From Pseudonocardia autotrophica (GTDB lineage Bacteria > Actinomycetota > Actinomycetes > Mycobacteriales > Pseudonocardiaceae), in the NCBI RefSeq assembly GCF_003945385.1, contig NZ_AP018920.1:620001-684000 (forward strand): a stretch of 64,000 bases of DNA. Direction: 5' to 3'. The notes beneath the pieces were generated by a model. The model saw only the letters and a program-made list of their open reading frames with translations. It ran no database searches and was not told the DNA's origin. Below, in pieces: positions 38,258 to 46,680 of the stretch. Within the stretch, counting starts at the first letter, position 1. Every line of letters begins with the position of its first letter. The position numbers and the translations under genes were made by a program.

Positions 38258-39117
38258 CCGGCGAGCCGGACGTGCAGGGCAGGCTGCCCGGCGTCGGCGG
38301 GATCGAGCTCTTCTGGCAGGGCTGGCTGCCCGACGGCGATCCGACCGGCGTGCTGCTCGTCAGTCACGGCATCGGCGAGCACTCCGGCCGCTACGGCTCC
38401 GTCGTCGACGCGCTGCGACCCGACGGCTGGGCGGTGTACGGGCTCGACCACCGCGGGCACGGCCGATCCGGCGGGCCCCGGGTGCACGTCCGCCGCTACG
38501 ACGATCTGCTGCAGGACTTCGAGACGTTCCGGCGGGAGATCGTCGCCCGCCATCCCGGCCTCCCGGTGTTCCTGCTGGGGCACAGCCTGGGCGGGCAGAT
38601 CGCGCTCGCCTACGCGCTGCGGCACCAGAACCGGCTCACCGGGCTCGCGCTGTCGGCGCCCGCGCTGGCCTCGGACACGGTCCCGGCGGTGCTCGTCCCG
38701 GTGCTGTCGCTGGTGTCCCGGGTGCTGCCCACGGTGCGTCCGGTCGGGATCGACACCGACGCGATCAGCTCCGATCCCGCCGTCGTCGCCGACTACCGGG
38801 CCGATCCGCTGGTCCACCACGGCAATCCGACCCTCGCGCTGGGGGCCGCGGTCTACGCGACGATGGACACCCTCCCGGCGCGGGCGGCCGAGTTGCGGCT
38901 GCCGCTGCTGGTGCAGCACGGCACCGCCGACCGGCTCACCGACCCGGCGGGTACCCGCACACTCGACGAGTCGAGCGGCTCGCCGGACACCACGGTGCGC
39001 TGGTACGAGGGCTTCTGGCACGAGATCTTCCACGAGCCCGGCCGTGACCGGCCGCTGTCCGACCTGCGGCAGTGGCTGGGCGAGCGCCGCGACGCCGCCG
39101 CGGGGCAGCGGGCCTGA
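38254..39117 (+). CDS. Monoacylglycerol lipase-like alpha/beta hydrolase
   Basis: 287 residues from GTG 38254, sharing four bases with the previous stop. The serine-aminopeptidase S33/lysophospholipase branch is shown by LLVSHGIGEHSGRYGSVVDA, YGLDHRGHGRSGG, the nucleophile elbow LLGHSLGGQIALAYAL, the acid in HGTADRLTDPAG and the His in YEGFWHEIFHEPGR. All three catalytic residues are present. No signal peptide, so it is cytoplasmic or loosely membrane-bound, and would hydrolyse monoacylglycerols or related lipid esters. Translational coupling to the disordered membrane protein suggests a joint envelope or lipid role. Confidence 0.92.
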   Translation: MTGEPDVQGRLPGVGGIELFWQGWLPDGDPTGVLLVSHGIGEHSGRYGSVVDALRPDGWAVYGLDHRGHGRSGGPRVHVRRYDDLLQDFETFRREIVARHPGLPVFLLGHSLGGQIALAYALRHQNRLTGLALSAPALASDTVPAVLVPVLSLVSRVLPTVRPVGIDTDAISSDPAVVADYRADPLVHHGNPTLALGAAVYATMDTLPARAAELRLPLLVQHGTADRLTDPAGTRTLDESSGSPDTTVRWYEGFWHEIFHEPGRDRPLSDLRQWLGERRDAAAGQRA

Positions 39118-39190
39118 TCCGCTCCGGCGGCACGGCCCGCCGGATGGTGGAATCGTGGGCGCAGCAACGGCGAACGAGGTGGCGCGCACG

Positions 39191-42100
39191 GTGACCAGGT
39201 CCGACGATCAGGCGGCGGACGCCGCCGTCCCCGTGCGCACCCTGCTGGAGACGATCGACTGGTCGTCGACCCCGCTCGGCCCGCGCCCGGACTGGGACCG
39301 CGAGCTGGAGGACTCGATCCGGTTCATGCTGGAGAGCCGGCAGGCGCTGGTCGTGTGGTGGGGCCCCGAGCTGGTGCTCTTCTACAACGACGTGTTCGCC
39401 GAGCGCTCGGGACTGCGGCACCCGTCGGCCTTCGGACGTCCGATGCGGGAGGGCTGGCCGGAGATCACCGATCATCTCGCCGACGAGCTGGTCGAGCTGC
39501 TGGCCGGCGGCCGGGAGGGCATCTACCGGGCCGACGACAAGATCGTCCTGAACCGGTGGGGGCATCCGGAGGCCAGCTGGTGGAACTACTCGGCCACGCC
39601 GGTGCGCGGGCCGGACGGTGAGGTCCGCGGCCTGATCACGCTGATCACCGAGGTCACCGGGAGCGTCGTGGCGTCGCGCCGGATGGCGGTACTCGCCGCG
39701 CTCGGTGAGGTCGTGCGGGACTCCCCGACGATGGACGTCGCCGTCGAACGACTGCAGGCGGTGCTCGGCGACGCCGTCGAGGACATCGCCTGCGCGGTCG
39801 TCGCCGTCGCCGGCCCGGAGCCGCGGACCCTCACCACGGTCCGGGTGACCGCACCGCCGGAGGGGTGGCTGCCCACCGACGAGGGCCCGGACGCCGGGGC
39901 CGCGGTCGAGTTCGTCACCGTCGCACCGGTGCCCGGAGCCGACGGCCCGGTGACCGACGTGGCGCGCTCGGTCATGCACACCCCCGACGGCGGCACCGGG
40001 ATCGCGGTGGCGATCGGCGTGCCGCCGCTGCTGCCGCTCGACGAGTCGCAGCGCGCGTTCCTGCGGCTGGTCGCGGGGCACGTCGGGACCGTCCTCGTCG
40101 CCGCACTCGCCCGGGACCGCGAGCGCGACCGCCGCGAGGACATCAGCTCCGCCGAACACACCCGCGCCGACTACTACGCGGGTCTCGGCGACGAGTTCCG
40201 GGACCCGCTGACCCTGGTACTCGGTCCGCTGGAACGGCTGCGCGACCACACCGACCCGACCGTCCGCGCTCAGATCGACATCGCCCAGCGCAACGCCCAG
40301 CGGATGCTGAAGCTCGTCGACGGCTTGCTGGACGCCTCGGCGCTGCACTCCGGCAAGCAGGAGGGCATGTTCGCGCCGACCGAGCTCGGCACGACGACGG
40401 CGCAGCTCGTCGCCGCGTTCGCGCCGGTCATGGAGCGGGCGGGCCTGGAGCTGACCCTGGACAGCCCGCCGACCGGGCGTCCGGCGTGGGTGGACCGGGA
40501 CGCCTGGGAGAAGATCGTCCTCAACCTGCTCAGCAACTCCCTGAAGTACACCGTCGAGGGCGGGGTCCGCGTCGAGCTCGGGCAGGACGGCGAGCAGGTG
40601 GTCCTGACCGTCGCCGACACCGGCGCCGGGATCCCGGACGACGAGATCGACACGGTGTTCGAACGCCGCCGCCGGCCCGGCCGGGCCCGCGGCCGGACCA
40701 GCGAGGGAAGCGGCCTCGGGCTGCCGCTGATCCGCCAGCTGGTGCGGCTGCACGGCGGCAGCATCGCCGTCGACAGCTCACCCGGCGTCGGCAGCACGTT
40801 CACCGTCCGGGTCCCGCTGGGGTTCGCGCACCTGGCCCAGGACCGGCTGGTCCGGTCCCGGACCGGTGCCCGCAGCACCCCGCGGCTCGCCGGCCCGTAC
40901 GTGGCGGAGGCGCTGCGCTGGCTGCCCGACCCGCCCGACGGTGTCTGTCCGGACGGCACGGTCCCGGCCCGGGGCCGCTCCGTGGACGCGTCGGTCATCG
41001 ACGGGCTCGACCTGGAACACCGGGACCGGGTGCTGGTCGTCGACGACGACCGCGAGATGCGCGGCTACCTGCGGGACCTGCTCGCCGAGCGGTGGACGGT
41101 GCAGGTCGTCGCGGACGGCGCGGCCGCGCTGGACGCGGCCCGCACCGACCCACCCGATCTGGTCGTCGCCGACGCGGCGCTGCCCGCGAGCGGTGGTATC
41201 GAGCTGCTGCGGGCGCTGCGCTCCGATCCGCGGACGGTCGGGGTTCCGGTGGTGCTGCTGTCCTCGCGGGCCGGTGAGGAGGCCGCGGTCGAGGGCTTCG
41301 CCGCGGGCGCCGACGACTACCTGGTCCGGCCGTTCTCCGCCCGCGAGCTGCTGGCACGGGTCACCAACCACCTGCAGCTCGGCCGGGTCCGCCGGGCCGC
41401 TGAGCTGCAGTTCCGTGCGATGGCGGACTCCACACCCGCACTGATCTGGGTCGACGACCCGGGCGGGCACCGGCTGTTCGTGAACCGGGGATGGCTCGAC
41501 TTCACCGGCGTCGACGACCCCGCCGACGAGCTGGGGCCGGCGTGGCGGCGCCGGATCCACCCGGACGACCGCGAGCGCTACCGCTCGGTCACCGAGGCCG
41601 CCGCTCGCGCGCACGCCCCGTTCGAGGTCGAGTACCGGCTGTTGGACCGGACCGAGCGGTACCGCTGGGTGCTCGACCGTGGCGCCCCGGTCCGCGACGG
41701 CGAACGGTCGGCCGGGTACGTCGGCGGCTGCCTGGACATCGACGTCCAGCACCGGGAGCAGCGCAGGCACCGGATCTACTCCGAGGTCGCCGAGTCGCTG
41801 GAGCGGGAGATCACCCGGACCGGACGCACCGATCAGCTCGTCCGTGCGGTCGTCGACGACCGACTGGCGGAGGTCGCGCTGGTGCACGACGCCGAACCGG
41901 CCGAGGACGGCGTCACACTCGCCGTCGCCGCCGACCGGGCCGCACTGGAGCCGTCGTTGCGCAGGCTCGGCCCGCTGGTGCCGATGCAGGAGCGGCTCGG
42001 CCGCCCGGAGATCATCGCGGCCGAGCGGCTCGACGACGTCCTCGACGGATTGCCCCCGGCGCAGCGCCGCGCCTGGAGCAGGTTGCAGATCCGCTCCGTG

Positions 42101-44776
42101 ATGGTCGTCCCGCTGCCCGCCCGGGGCCGGACCAGTGCGGTGCTCACCGCCGTGCGCACCGAGGCCGGGGCCCCCTACACCGCCGACGACCTGGACCTGC
42201 TCTCCGAGATCGGCCGCCGGGCCGGGCTCGCGATCGACAACGCCCGGCTGCTGGAGCAGGAACGGTCCTCGGCCCAGCGGCTCGGTCTGCTGCACCGGGC
42301 GACCGCGAAGATGTCCGCGGCGGCCACCGCGGGCGAGGTCGCGGCGATCGCCGCCGACCACATCGTGGACCTGCTCGACGCCGACTTCGCCGGCCTGTGG
42401 GAGATCCGCGGCGAGTGGCTGCAGGCGCTGACCGGGCACGGCTGGGACCGCGAGATGTGGCGGCGGGCCGGCCGGATCCGGGCCGACGCACCGATGGCGT
42501 TCGCCGACGTGCTCGCCGATCGCGAGCCGCTGTGGTTCTCCGCCGCCCGGGAGTGGGCGGCCCGCTACCCGGCACAGATCGGCGTGGTGCCGGACAACTC
42601 GCAGACCCTCGGCTACCTGCCGCTGGTGGCGGGCGGCCGGACGCTCGGCGTGCTCGCCGTGTCGATGCTGGCCGAGCGCACCCTCTCGGAGGGCGACCGG
42701 GAGGCCGCGATCGCGGTCGCGGAGCTGGCGGCACAGGCCCTCGACCGCGCGTCCATGCTGGACGCCGAGACCGAGGCCCGGCGACTCGCCGAACGGCTCG
42801 GTGCGGTCGCGACCGGGCTGGCCAGGGCGACCGACCTGGACTCGGTCGCGGCGGTCGTCGTCGAGCACGGGCGGAGCTCGATCGGGGCGGCCGCCGTCGC
42901 GCTGCTGGTGATCGACGACAACGGTGTGCTCACGCTGCTCGACGAGGCGGGCTGGCCGGACGACGGGCCGCCGATGCGCACGCCGTCGCGCAGCCACCCG
43001 CTGAGCCTGGCGATCAGCGGCGGTGAGCCGATCTGGAACGCCCAGGACATGTCCGATGTGCTGCGTTACCCGGTGCACACGGCGGTGCCGCTGATGGTCG
43101 CGGCCCGGCCGATCGGCGTGCTCGGCATGCGCTTCGGCCAGGAGCCGACGTTCACGCCGGAGATGCAGAGCTTCGTGCGCACCATGGCGAACCAGTGCGC
43201 GCAGGCGATCGTGCGGGCCCAGCTGCACCAGGCCGAGCACGAGGTCGCGGTGACCCTGCAACGCAGCCTGTTGCCGCAGAAACTGCCCGACATCGAACGG
43301 CTGTCGCTGGCCACCCGCTACCGGCCGGGGACCCAGGGGACCGAGGCCGGTGGCGACTGGTTCGACGTGCTCGACCTCGACGACGGCATCGTCGCGCTGG
43401 TGGTCGGCGACGTCGTCGGCCGGGGCCCGTCGGCCGCGGCCGTGATGGGGCAGCTGCGCAGCGCGGTCGCCGCGAACCTGGTCAACGGCCAGCCCCCGGC
43501 CGGGGCGCTCGAACAGCTCGACCAGTTCGCGCTGCGGGTGCGCGGGGCGACCGCCAGCACGGTGGCCGTCGCGCTCGTCGACATCGGCACCGGGGAGCTG
43601 CGCTACGCCAGTGCCGGACACCCGCCGCCGCTGCTCGCCGGGCCGGACGGGGTACGGATGCTGTCCGAGGGACGCGGGGTGCCGCTGGGCATCTCCGGCC
43701 GCCCCCCGTTCGCCGAGGCCACCGACCGGATCGAGCCGGGGGAGATGATCCTGCTGTGTTCGGACGGCCTGTTCGAGCGCCGCGACGAGGTGATCGACGA
43801 CGGATTGGCCCGGCTCACCGAGGCGTTCGGCGAGCTCGCCGACGCCCAGCCCCGGGACATGGCCGATCCGCTGCTGAACCGGATGTCCGAGGGCTCGTCG
43901 GTGCCGGACGACACGGTGGTCGTGGTGGCCCGGCTGATGCCGCCGCCGCTGCACACGGTGATCGAGGCGGATCCGAAGCGGCTCGCCGCGCTGCGCCGCA
44001 CGGTCGGCGGCTGGGCGGCGACCTGCGGGATGGGCGCGGACGCGGTCAGCGATCTGCAGCTGACCGTCGGCGAGGCCGTCACCAACGCGATCGAGCACGC
44101 GTACCTGCCCGACGACGTCGACGCCGCCGCCGGGGTCGACCTGGAGCTCGCCGTGGCCTCGGACGGCTCGGTCACCGTCCGGGTCGTCGACCGCGGCCGG
44201 TGGCGCCCGGCCCCGGCCGATCCCGGCTACCGGGGCCGCGGGATCGCGCTGATCCGGGAGCTGGCCGAGGACGTCGCCATCGAGCCGTCCGACGCCGGCA
44301 CCACGGTGCGGTTCCGGCTGCCCGCCACCCCGGTGGACGTCGGGACGCCCGGCGCGGGCCCGCCGGTGGAGTTCGTCGCCGGTGAGCCGGAACCGGACCG
44401 CGACCTCGCCACCGGAGCCGCCGGAGTCACCGGGGCCGCCGGTGACGACGGGCGCGCGGAACGGACCCGGCTGCGGGTGGCCCCGGATGCGCACGGGGTG
44501 CGGCTCACCGTGATCGGGGATCTCGACCCGAGCGGGGTCGCGGCGATCCGCGGCCCACTCGATGAGCACCTGGACCGTGGGCTGCCGGTGACCCTGAACC
44601 TGGCGTCCGACTCGTTCGTCAGCAGTGCCGGGATCGCGTTGCTGTCCGAGGTCGCGCGCCGGATGCGCACCGACGGTGTGCCGCTGACCCTGGTCGCGGC
44701 TGCCGGGAGCCAGGCCCGGCGCTCGCTGGTGCTCTCCGGGCTGGACACCGTGATCGGGATGTCCGACGAGGGCTGA
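39191..44776 (+). CDS. Giant PAS/HK/REC/PAS/GAF/PP2C/HATPase/STAS fusion regulator
   Basis: 1861 residues if started at GTG 39191; GTG 39179 or 39155 are alternatives. Domains in order: PAS (about 40-150), GAF-like (160-310), histidine-kinase helices where GDEFRDPLTLVLGP carries Asp334 instead of the phosphorylated His, ATPase (430-545, intact DTGAGI and GSGLGLPL), receiver (612-730) with Asp661 but Arg713 replacing the invariant Lys (YLVRPF), PAS (738-855), two or three GAFs (about 860-1370), SpoIIE PP2C phosphatase (1380-1580: GGDWFDV, GDVVGRGPSA, CSDGLFE, DDTVV), RsbW-like ATPase (1590-1710: EAVTNAIEHAY) and STAS (1760-1858: SFVSSAGIALL). It thus joins phosphatase, anti-sigma-kinase-like and antagonist modules in one cytoplasmic chain. 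The phosphotransfer relay looks disabled. Confidence 0.92.
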   Translation: MTRSDDQAADAAVPVRTLLETIDWSSTPLGPRPDWDRELEDSIRFMLESRQALVVWWGPELVLFYNDVFAERSGLRHPSAFGRPMREGWPEITDHLADELVELLAGGREGIYRADDKIVLNRWGHPEASWWNYSATPVRGPDGEVRGLITLITEVTGSVVASRRMAVLAALGEVVRDSPTMDVAVERLQAVLGDAVEDIACAVVAVAGPEPRTLTTVRVTAPPEGWLPTDEGPDAGAAVEFVTVAPVPGADGPVTDVARSVMHTPDGGTGIAVAIGVPPLLPLDESQRAFLRLVAGHVGTVLVAALARDRERDRREDISSAEHTRADYYAGLGDEFRDPLTLVLGPLERLRDHTDPTVRAQIDIAQRNAQRMLKLVDGLLDASALHSGKQEGMFAPTELGTTTAQLVAAFAPVMERAGLELTLDSPPTGRPAWVDRDAWEKIVLNLLSNSLKYTVEGGVRVELGQDGEQVVLTVADTGAGIPDDEIDTVFERRRRPGRARGRTSEGSGLGLPLIRQLVRLHGGSIAVDSSPGVGSTFTVRVPLGFAHLAQDRLVRSRTGARSTPRLAGPYVAEALRWLPDPPDGVCPDGTVPARGRSVDASVIDGLDLEHRDRVLVVDDDREMRGYLRDLLAERWTVQVVADGAAALDAARTDPPDLVVADAALPASGGIELLRALRSDPRTVGVPVVLLSSRAGEEAAVEGFAAGADDYLVRPFSARELLARVTNHLQLGRVRRAAELQFRAMADSTPALIWVDDPGGHRLFVNRGWLDFTGVDDPADELGPAWRRRIHPDDRERYRSVTEAAARAHAPFEVEYRLLDRTERYRWVLDRGAPVRDGERSAGYVGGCLDIDVQHREQRRHRIYSEVAESLEREITRTGRTDQLVRAVVDDRLAEVALVHDAEPAEDGVTLAVAADRAALEPSLRRLGPLVPMQERLGRPEIIAAERLDDVLDGLPPAQRRAWSRLQIRSVMVVPLPARGRTSAVLTAVRTEAGAPYTADDLDLLSEIGRRAGLAIDNARLLEQERSSAQRLGLLHRATAKMSAAATAGEVAAIAADHIVDLLDADFAGLWEIRGEWLQALTGHGWDREMWRRAGRIRADAPMAFADVLADREPLWFSAAREWAARYPAQIGVVPDNSQTLGYLPLVAGGRTLGVLAVSMLAERTLSEGDREAAIAVAELAAQALDRASMLDAETEARRLAERLGAVATGLARATDLDSVAAVVVEHGRSSIGAAAVALLVIDDNGVLTLLDEAGWPDDGPPMRTPSRSHPLSLAISGGEPIWNAQDMSDVLRYPVHTAVPLMVAARPIGVLGMRFGQEPTFTPEMQSFVRTMANQCAQAIVRAQLHQAEHEVAVTLQRSLLPQKLPDIERLSLATRYRPGTQGTEAGGDWFDVLDLDDGIVALVVGDVVGRGPSAAAVMGQLRSAVAANLVNGQPPAGALEQLDQFALRVRGATASTVAVALVDIGTGELRYASAGHPPPLLAGPDGVRMLSEGRGVPLGISGRPPFAEATDRIEPGEMILLCSDGLFERRDEVIDDGLARLTEAFGELADAQPRDMADPLLNRMSEGSSVPDDTVVVVARLMPPPLHTVIEADPKRLAALRRTVGGWAATCGMGADAVSDLQLTVGEAVTNAIEHAYLPDDVDAAAGVDLELAVASDGSVTVRVVDRGRWRPAPADPGYRGRGIALIRELAEDVAIEPSDAGTTVRFRLPATPVDVGTPGAGPPVEFVAGEPEPDRDLATGAAGVTGAAGDDGRAERTRLRVAPDAHGVRLTVIGDLDPSGVAAIRGPLDEHLDRGLPVTLNLASDSFVSSAGIALLSEVARRMRTDGVPLTLVAAAGSQARRSLVLSGLDTVIGMSDEG

Positions 44777-45027
44777 AGGACCGACCGGATCTATTGTGAC
44801 GGCGAACACGCAGGTCACGGCTATGGTGTCCGGACAGGGTGTGGTCACGTCCCGCCCGCCGGACGGCTCCTTGAAGCGAGTGTTGCGGTGTGGTGACATC
44901 GGTGTCGTGAGTCAGGCAGCGACACTCGGACCCCTGTGGGGAACCCGGCGCGCCGACCACTTCGATCAGGGCTGTCGCCCGAGCTGAGGATCCGTTCCCG
45001 CTCTCCCGACATCCCTGGAGTACCACC
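44777..45027 (+). promoter_or_regulatory. Upstream region of cysteine dioxygenase operon
   Basis: About 250 bp. An inverted repeat GTGAC (44796-44800) and GTCAC (44814-44818) precedes a possible minus-10 TATGGT (44822-44827). The rest could form a leader RNA of nearly 200 nt with small dyads such as GACATCGGTGTC (44896-44907). A 63-codon frame at 44796-44987 has no family match. I cannot assign a known riboswitch. Confidence 0.35.
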
Positions 45028-45591
45028 GTGTCCGCGCCTGTCCGTGCGTCCCGACCCGCCCGCGTCCGCCCCGCCACCGTGCACGCGCGCCCCGTCACCG
45101 CGCCCACCCCCTACGACCTCGACGACCTGACCGAGCTGACCCGGGAGATCGCCGCCGAGGTCCGGGCCGGCCGGCACGAGGTCGTCGTCGATCGCGACCG
45201 CCGCTGGCACCGGCTGCTGCGCAGCGACGGATTCTGCGACGTCTGGCTGATCAGCTGGGCGACCGAGCAGATCGCCGAGCTGCACGACCACGCCGGTTCG
45301 CTCGGCGCGCTGACCGTCGTGTCCGGGTCGCTGACCGAGCGCCGGTGGAGCGGCCCGTCCGGCCTGCGCACCCGCACCCTGCGGCACGGCCGCGGCGCCG
45401 GGTTCCCGCTCGGCCACGTGCACGACGTCGCCAACACGGCCGAGGAGGCCGCGGTGAGCGTGCACGCCTACTCGCCGCCGCTGTCGGCGATGTCGTACTA
45501 CGACGTCGAGGACGTGCCCGCCACCGCCGGGCACCAGCGTCTGCGCCGCACCAGGACCGAGCTGGTCCAGCCCGGACAGGGCGTCGGATGA
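45028..45591 (+). CDS. Cysteine dioxygenase family protein
   Basis: 187 residues from GTG 45028. Cupin fold with the three iron ligands His86 and His88 (ELHDHAGS) and His132 (GHVHDVAN). The Tyr region near the C-terminus is AMSYYDVED, and the conserved SLGALTVVSGSL strand is present. The family oxidises L-cysteine to cysteine sulfinate with Fe(II) and oxygen. Bacterial members lack the Cys-Tyr crosslink partner in many cases, and no Cys is seen at that position here (the residue is Gly). Its stop overlaps the rhodanese gene by four bases, a pair found repeatedly in actinobacteria and suggesting disposal of sulfur from cysteine. Confidence 0.9.
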   Translation: MSAPVRASRPARVRPATVHARPVTAPTPYDLDDLTELTREIAAEVRAGRHEVVVDRDRRWHRLLRSDGFCDVWLISWATEQIAELHDHAGSLGALTVVSGSLTERRWSGPSGLRTRTLRHGRGAGFPLGHVHDVANTAEEAAVSVHAYSPPLSAMSYYDVEDVPATAGHQRLRRTRTELVQPGQGVG

Positions 45592-46019
45592 CGGCGGTCG
45601 GTGATCTGCTGGCGGCGGCCAGGGCCCGGCTGGACCGGCCCGATCCGCGCCGGGCGGCGGCGCTCGCCGGGGACGGCGCGCTGCTCGTCGACACCCGGCC
45701 GGGCTGGCAGCGCGTCGAGGAGGGCGCGATCCCGGGCGCACTGGTGATCGAGCGCAACCACCTGGAATGGCGCCTCGACCCGACCTCGGACGCCCGCATC
45801 CCGCAGGCCGTCGACCACGACGTCACCTGGGTGCTGTTCTGCTCCGAGGGGTACAGCTCCAGCCTGGCGGCGGCGTCGCTACAGGACCTGGGCCTGCACC
45901 GGGCCACCGACATCGACGGTGGCTTCCGGGCGTGGGCGGCCGCCGGACTGCCGACCGAGCCCGGTCAGGAGGGCCCGTCGGACGCGACCCGCCCGCCGCT
46001 CCACCGCGCGTCGAGGTAG
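45588..46019 (+). CDS. Rhodanese-like sulfurtransferase
   Basis: 143 residues from ATG 45588. One rhodanese domain: ALLVDTRPGWQRVEEGAIPG, VIERNHLEWRLDP and the active-site loop LFCSEGYSSS with Cys85. The C-terminal IDGGFRAWAAAGLP is the family closing motif. It would carry a persulfide on Cys85 and transfer sulfane sulfur. Coupled with cysteine dioxygenase, it probably acts on products of cysteine oxidation. Its 3' end overlaps the convergent TetR gene by 55 bp. Confidence 0.92.
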   Translation: MTAVGDLLAAARARLDRPDPRRAAALAGDGALLVDTRPGWQRVEEGAIPGALVIERNHLEWRLDPTSDARIPQAVDHDVTWVLFCSEGYSSSLAAASLQDLGLHRATDIDGGFRAWAAAGLPTEPGQEGPSDATRPPLHRASR

Positions 46020-46624
46020 CCGGAGACGAGCGCGGTCAGCTCGTCGAGCACGACGTCGCGGCCGAAGTCGGGCGACTCCAGCAGGTAGCTCGTCGCCAGG
46101 TGCTCGACCGTGCGGACCACGGTCCAGGCGGCCGCCCGCACGGTGCCGGTGTCGGCCGCGCCACGACTGAGCAGCGCGGTGGCGACCAGGTCGTCGATCC
46201 GCCCGGCGAATGCGGCCCGCCGCCCGCCGGGTGCCCGCGGCAGCTGCTCGGCGATCACCCGGACCAGGTCGGGCTGCTCGGCGAACGCGTCGAGCAGTGC
46301 CTCCAGGGTGGCCCGGACCGCCGGTGCGGTGCCTGATTCCGGCCCGGGCGCACCGCTCAGGGCGTCGAGGAACGCGCGCGAGACGCGAGCCTCCATCGCG
46401 TCCAGGTAGCGGTCGAGCACCTCGGCCAGCACCGCGTCCTTGCCCGGGAAGTACTGGTAGAGCGAGCCCGGCGAGATGCCGGCGGCGGCCGCGATCCGGT
46501 TGGTGGACGCACCGTCGTATCCGCGGGTGACCAGCACCTCGCGGCCGGCCTCGACGATCCGTTCCACCATCTGCCGGGAGCGTTCCTGGCGGGGCTCCCG
46601 CCGGCGTCCGGTGCGGGCGGTCAT
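45965..46624 (-). CDS. TetR-family regulator
   Basis: 219 residues from ATG 46624; an upstream ATG at 46645 would add seven residues but lies closer to the operator. Helix-turn-helix at about 12-60: RQMVERIVEAGREVLVTRGY, then DGASTNRIAAAAGISPGSLY and QYFPGKDAVLAEVL. The C-terminal ligand domain (TetR_C family with ALLDAFAEQPDLVRVIAEQL) is complete. It is divergent from the MpaB-type oxygenase gene with a perfect palindrome in the 56-bp gap, so it very likely represses that gene and itself. Confidence 0.9.
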   Translation of the reverse strand: MTARTGRRREPRQERSRQMVERIVEAGREVLVTRGYDGASTNRIAAAAGISPGSLYQYFPGKDAVLAEVLDRYLDAMEARVSRAFLDALSGAPGPESGTAPAVRATLEALLDAFAEQPDLVRVIAEQLPRAPGGRRAAFAGRIDDLVATALLSRGAADTGTVRAAAWTVVRTVEHLATSYLLESPDFGRDVVLDELTALVSGYLDARWSGGRVASDGPS

Positions 46625-46651
46625 GCCGGATCCCGGTACGCGCATTGAACG

Positions 46652-46665
46652 CGAGCACTTGCTCG
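46652..46665. promoter_or_regulatory. Probable TetR operator
   Basis: CGAGCA-CT-TGCTCG, a perfect 6-bp inverted repeat in the short gap between the divergent TetR and oxygenase genes. Confidence 0.65.
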
Positions 46666-46680
46666 TGTCAGCATGCGTTC

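Noticed and set aside
35269..39189. 1306-codon minus-strand frame
   Set aside because: Antisense to the disordered membrane protein and the lipase-like gene; its composition simply mirrors the repetitive GC-rich coding strand.
40778..44899. 1373-codon open frame on the minus strand
   Set aside because: It lies antisense to the giant fusion protein, whose domains are unmistakable. Long antisense frames are expected at this GC content, and this translation has no family features.
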